The translations under genes were made by a program, and so were the position numbers. Positions 12,318 to 12,671 of a stretch of 12,671 nucleotides of DNA are shown here, piece by piece. Positions within the stretch are counted from its first letter, which is position 1, and each line of letters opens with the position of its first letter. The notes under the pieces were generated by a model. That model had not been told where the DNA came from. It made no database searches and saw only the letters and a list, made by a program, of their open reading frames with translations. Origin of the DNA: CAYUYM01 sp964449305 (GTDB lineage Bacteria > Bacteroidota > Ignavibacteria > SZUA-365 > CAYQST01); the NCBI GenBank assembly GCA_964449305.1, contig CAYUYM010000100.1:1-12671 (forward strand). Direction: 5' to 3'.

Positions 12318-12671
12318 ACGACGACCCTTGTTCCAAACGGCACGGTCATTTCTGATACCACTGTCCTGATCAATTTCCTGGAGACCGGGAGTTTCAGGTT
12401 GCTGACATCGCTGTTTTCCGCGGCCATTCGCATCACTGATGTCGTGAATGCAGAGGTGACGCGCACGAGAGATGAACTCGACGAAGCGATTGACGATGGC
12501 CGTGTGCTTGTGGTGCAGGTTCCGTTACCCGAACTTCAGAGGGCGCATGTTGCCTGGCCAGAACTCCATGCTGGTGAGGCATCAGCGTGCATGCTTGCAA
12601 GGCAGAACTCTTGGCATCTGAAGATATTAGAGTTTACGAATTTGCAGAAGCTTGTGGGAAAACTCCTGCCG
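12318..12671 (+). pseudogene. PIN-domain ribonuclease (COG2402-like toxin), 5' part, start codon altered and apparently frameshifted; runs off the right edge
   Basis: Directly after the XRE-ImmA stop, the same frame encodes TTLVPNGTVISDTTVLINF and then, further on, ITDVVNAEV and GEASACMLA. These are the first three acidic positions of a PIN nuclease (SDT, NAEV, GEA). No ATG, GTG or TTG begins it. The first codon is ACG (12318), yet GGAGG (12308-12312) stands 5 nt upstream, exactly where a ribosome-binding site for that codon belongs. After 12610 the PIN sequence continues in another frame (from 12611: LASEDIRVYEFAEACG, matching the fourth acidic motif), so a base seems missing near 12609-12613. 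PIN partners of XRE-COG2856 genes have been proposed as type II toxin-antitoxin pairs. It is either a decayed toxin or a sequencing error; ACG initiation is a third option for the start alone. Confidence 0.65.

Overview
The window is bacterial DNA, clearly above 50% G+C by eye, and looks like part of a defence or mobile island rather than core genome. The phylum cannot be fixed. GAGGA-type ribosome-binding sites are used, and the intergenic DNA carries short palindromic and tandem repeats of a kind common in environmental genomes. No 16S, tRNA or taxon-specific marker is present.

Layout. Positions 1-369 hold the end of a CRISPR array that continues off the left edge: six 30-nt repeats and five 36-40-nt spacers. 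The repeats decay towards the right, so this is the leader-distal end. Two more eroded repeats persist at 543-572 and 609-638. No cas gene is in the window. Positions 639-1218 have no supportable gene, only small tandem repeats and a palindromic REP-like element. From 11001 down to 1219, five large genes all run on the minus strand: a RecQ-type helicase with a zinc cluster and a C-terminal phosphoribosyltransferase-like domain; a DprA-like protein; a RecD/Dda-like SF1 helicase with a duplicated C-terminal domain; a TPR protein ending in OB-fold (S1/cold-shock-like) domains; and an orphan reverse transcriptase with a YCDD active site. The first four are packed closely, with a possible 37-codon gene filling the only larger gap among them. 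The reverse transcriptase is set apart by a 175-bp leader that can form two hairpins.

Divergently, on the plus strand from 11178, lies a fused XRE-HTH/ImmA-IrrE metallopeptidase gene, followed directly by a PIN-domain gene that runs off the right edge. The PIN gene has ACG where its start codon should be and an apparent frameshift, so it may be a decaying toxin of a COG2856/COG2402-type pair.

Working hypothesis (inference). The XRE-ImmA protein binds the palindromes in the 176-bp divergent region and controls itself and the minus-strand operon, with its peptidase domain giving release on a damage or infection signal. The operon combines two helicases, a DprA-like single-strand-DNA/nucleotide-binding protein, a PRTase-like domain, nucleic-acid-binding OB folds and a reverse transcriptase. 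It looks like a nucleic-acid-directed anti-mobile-element system. The TPR-OB component resembles proteins of the TOTE conflict systems, as recalled from the literature. I know of no described system with exactly this five-gene set, but I could not search.
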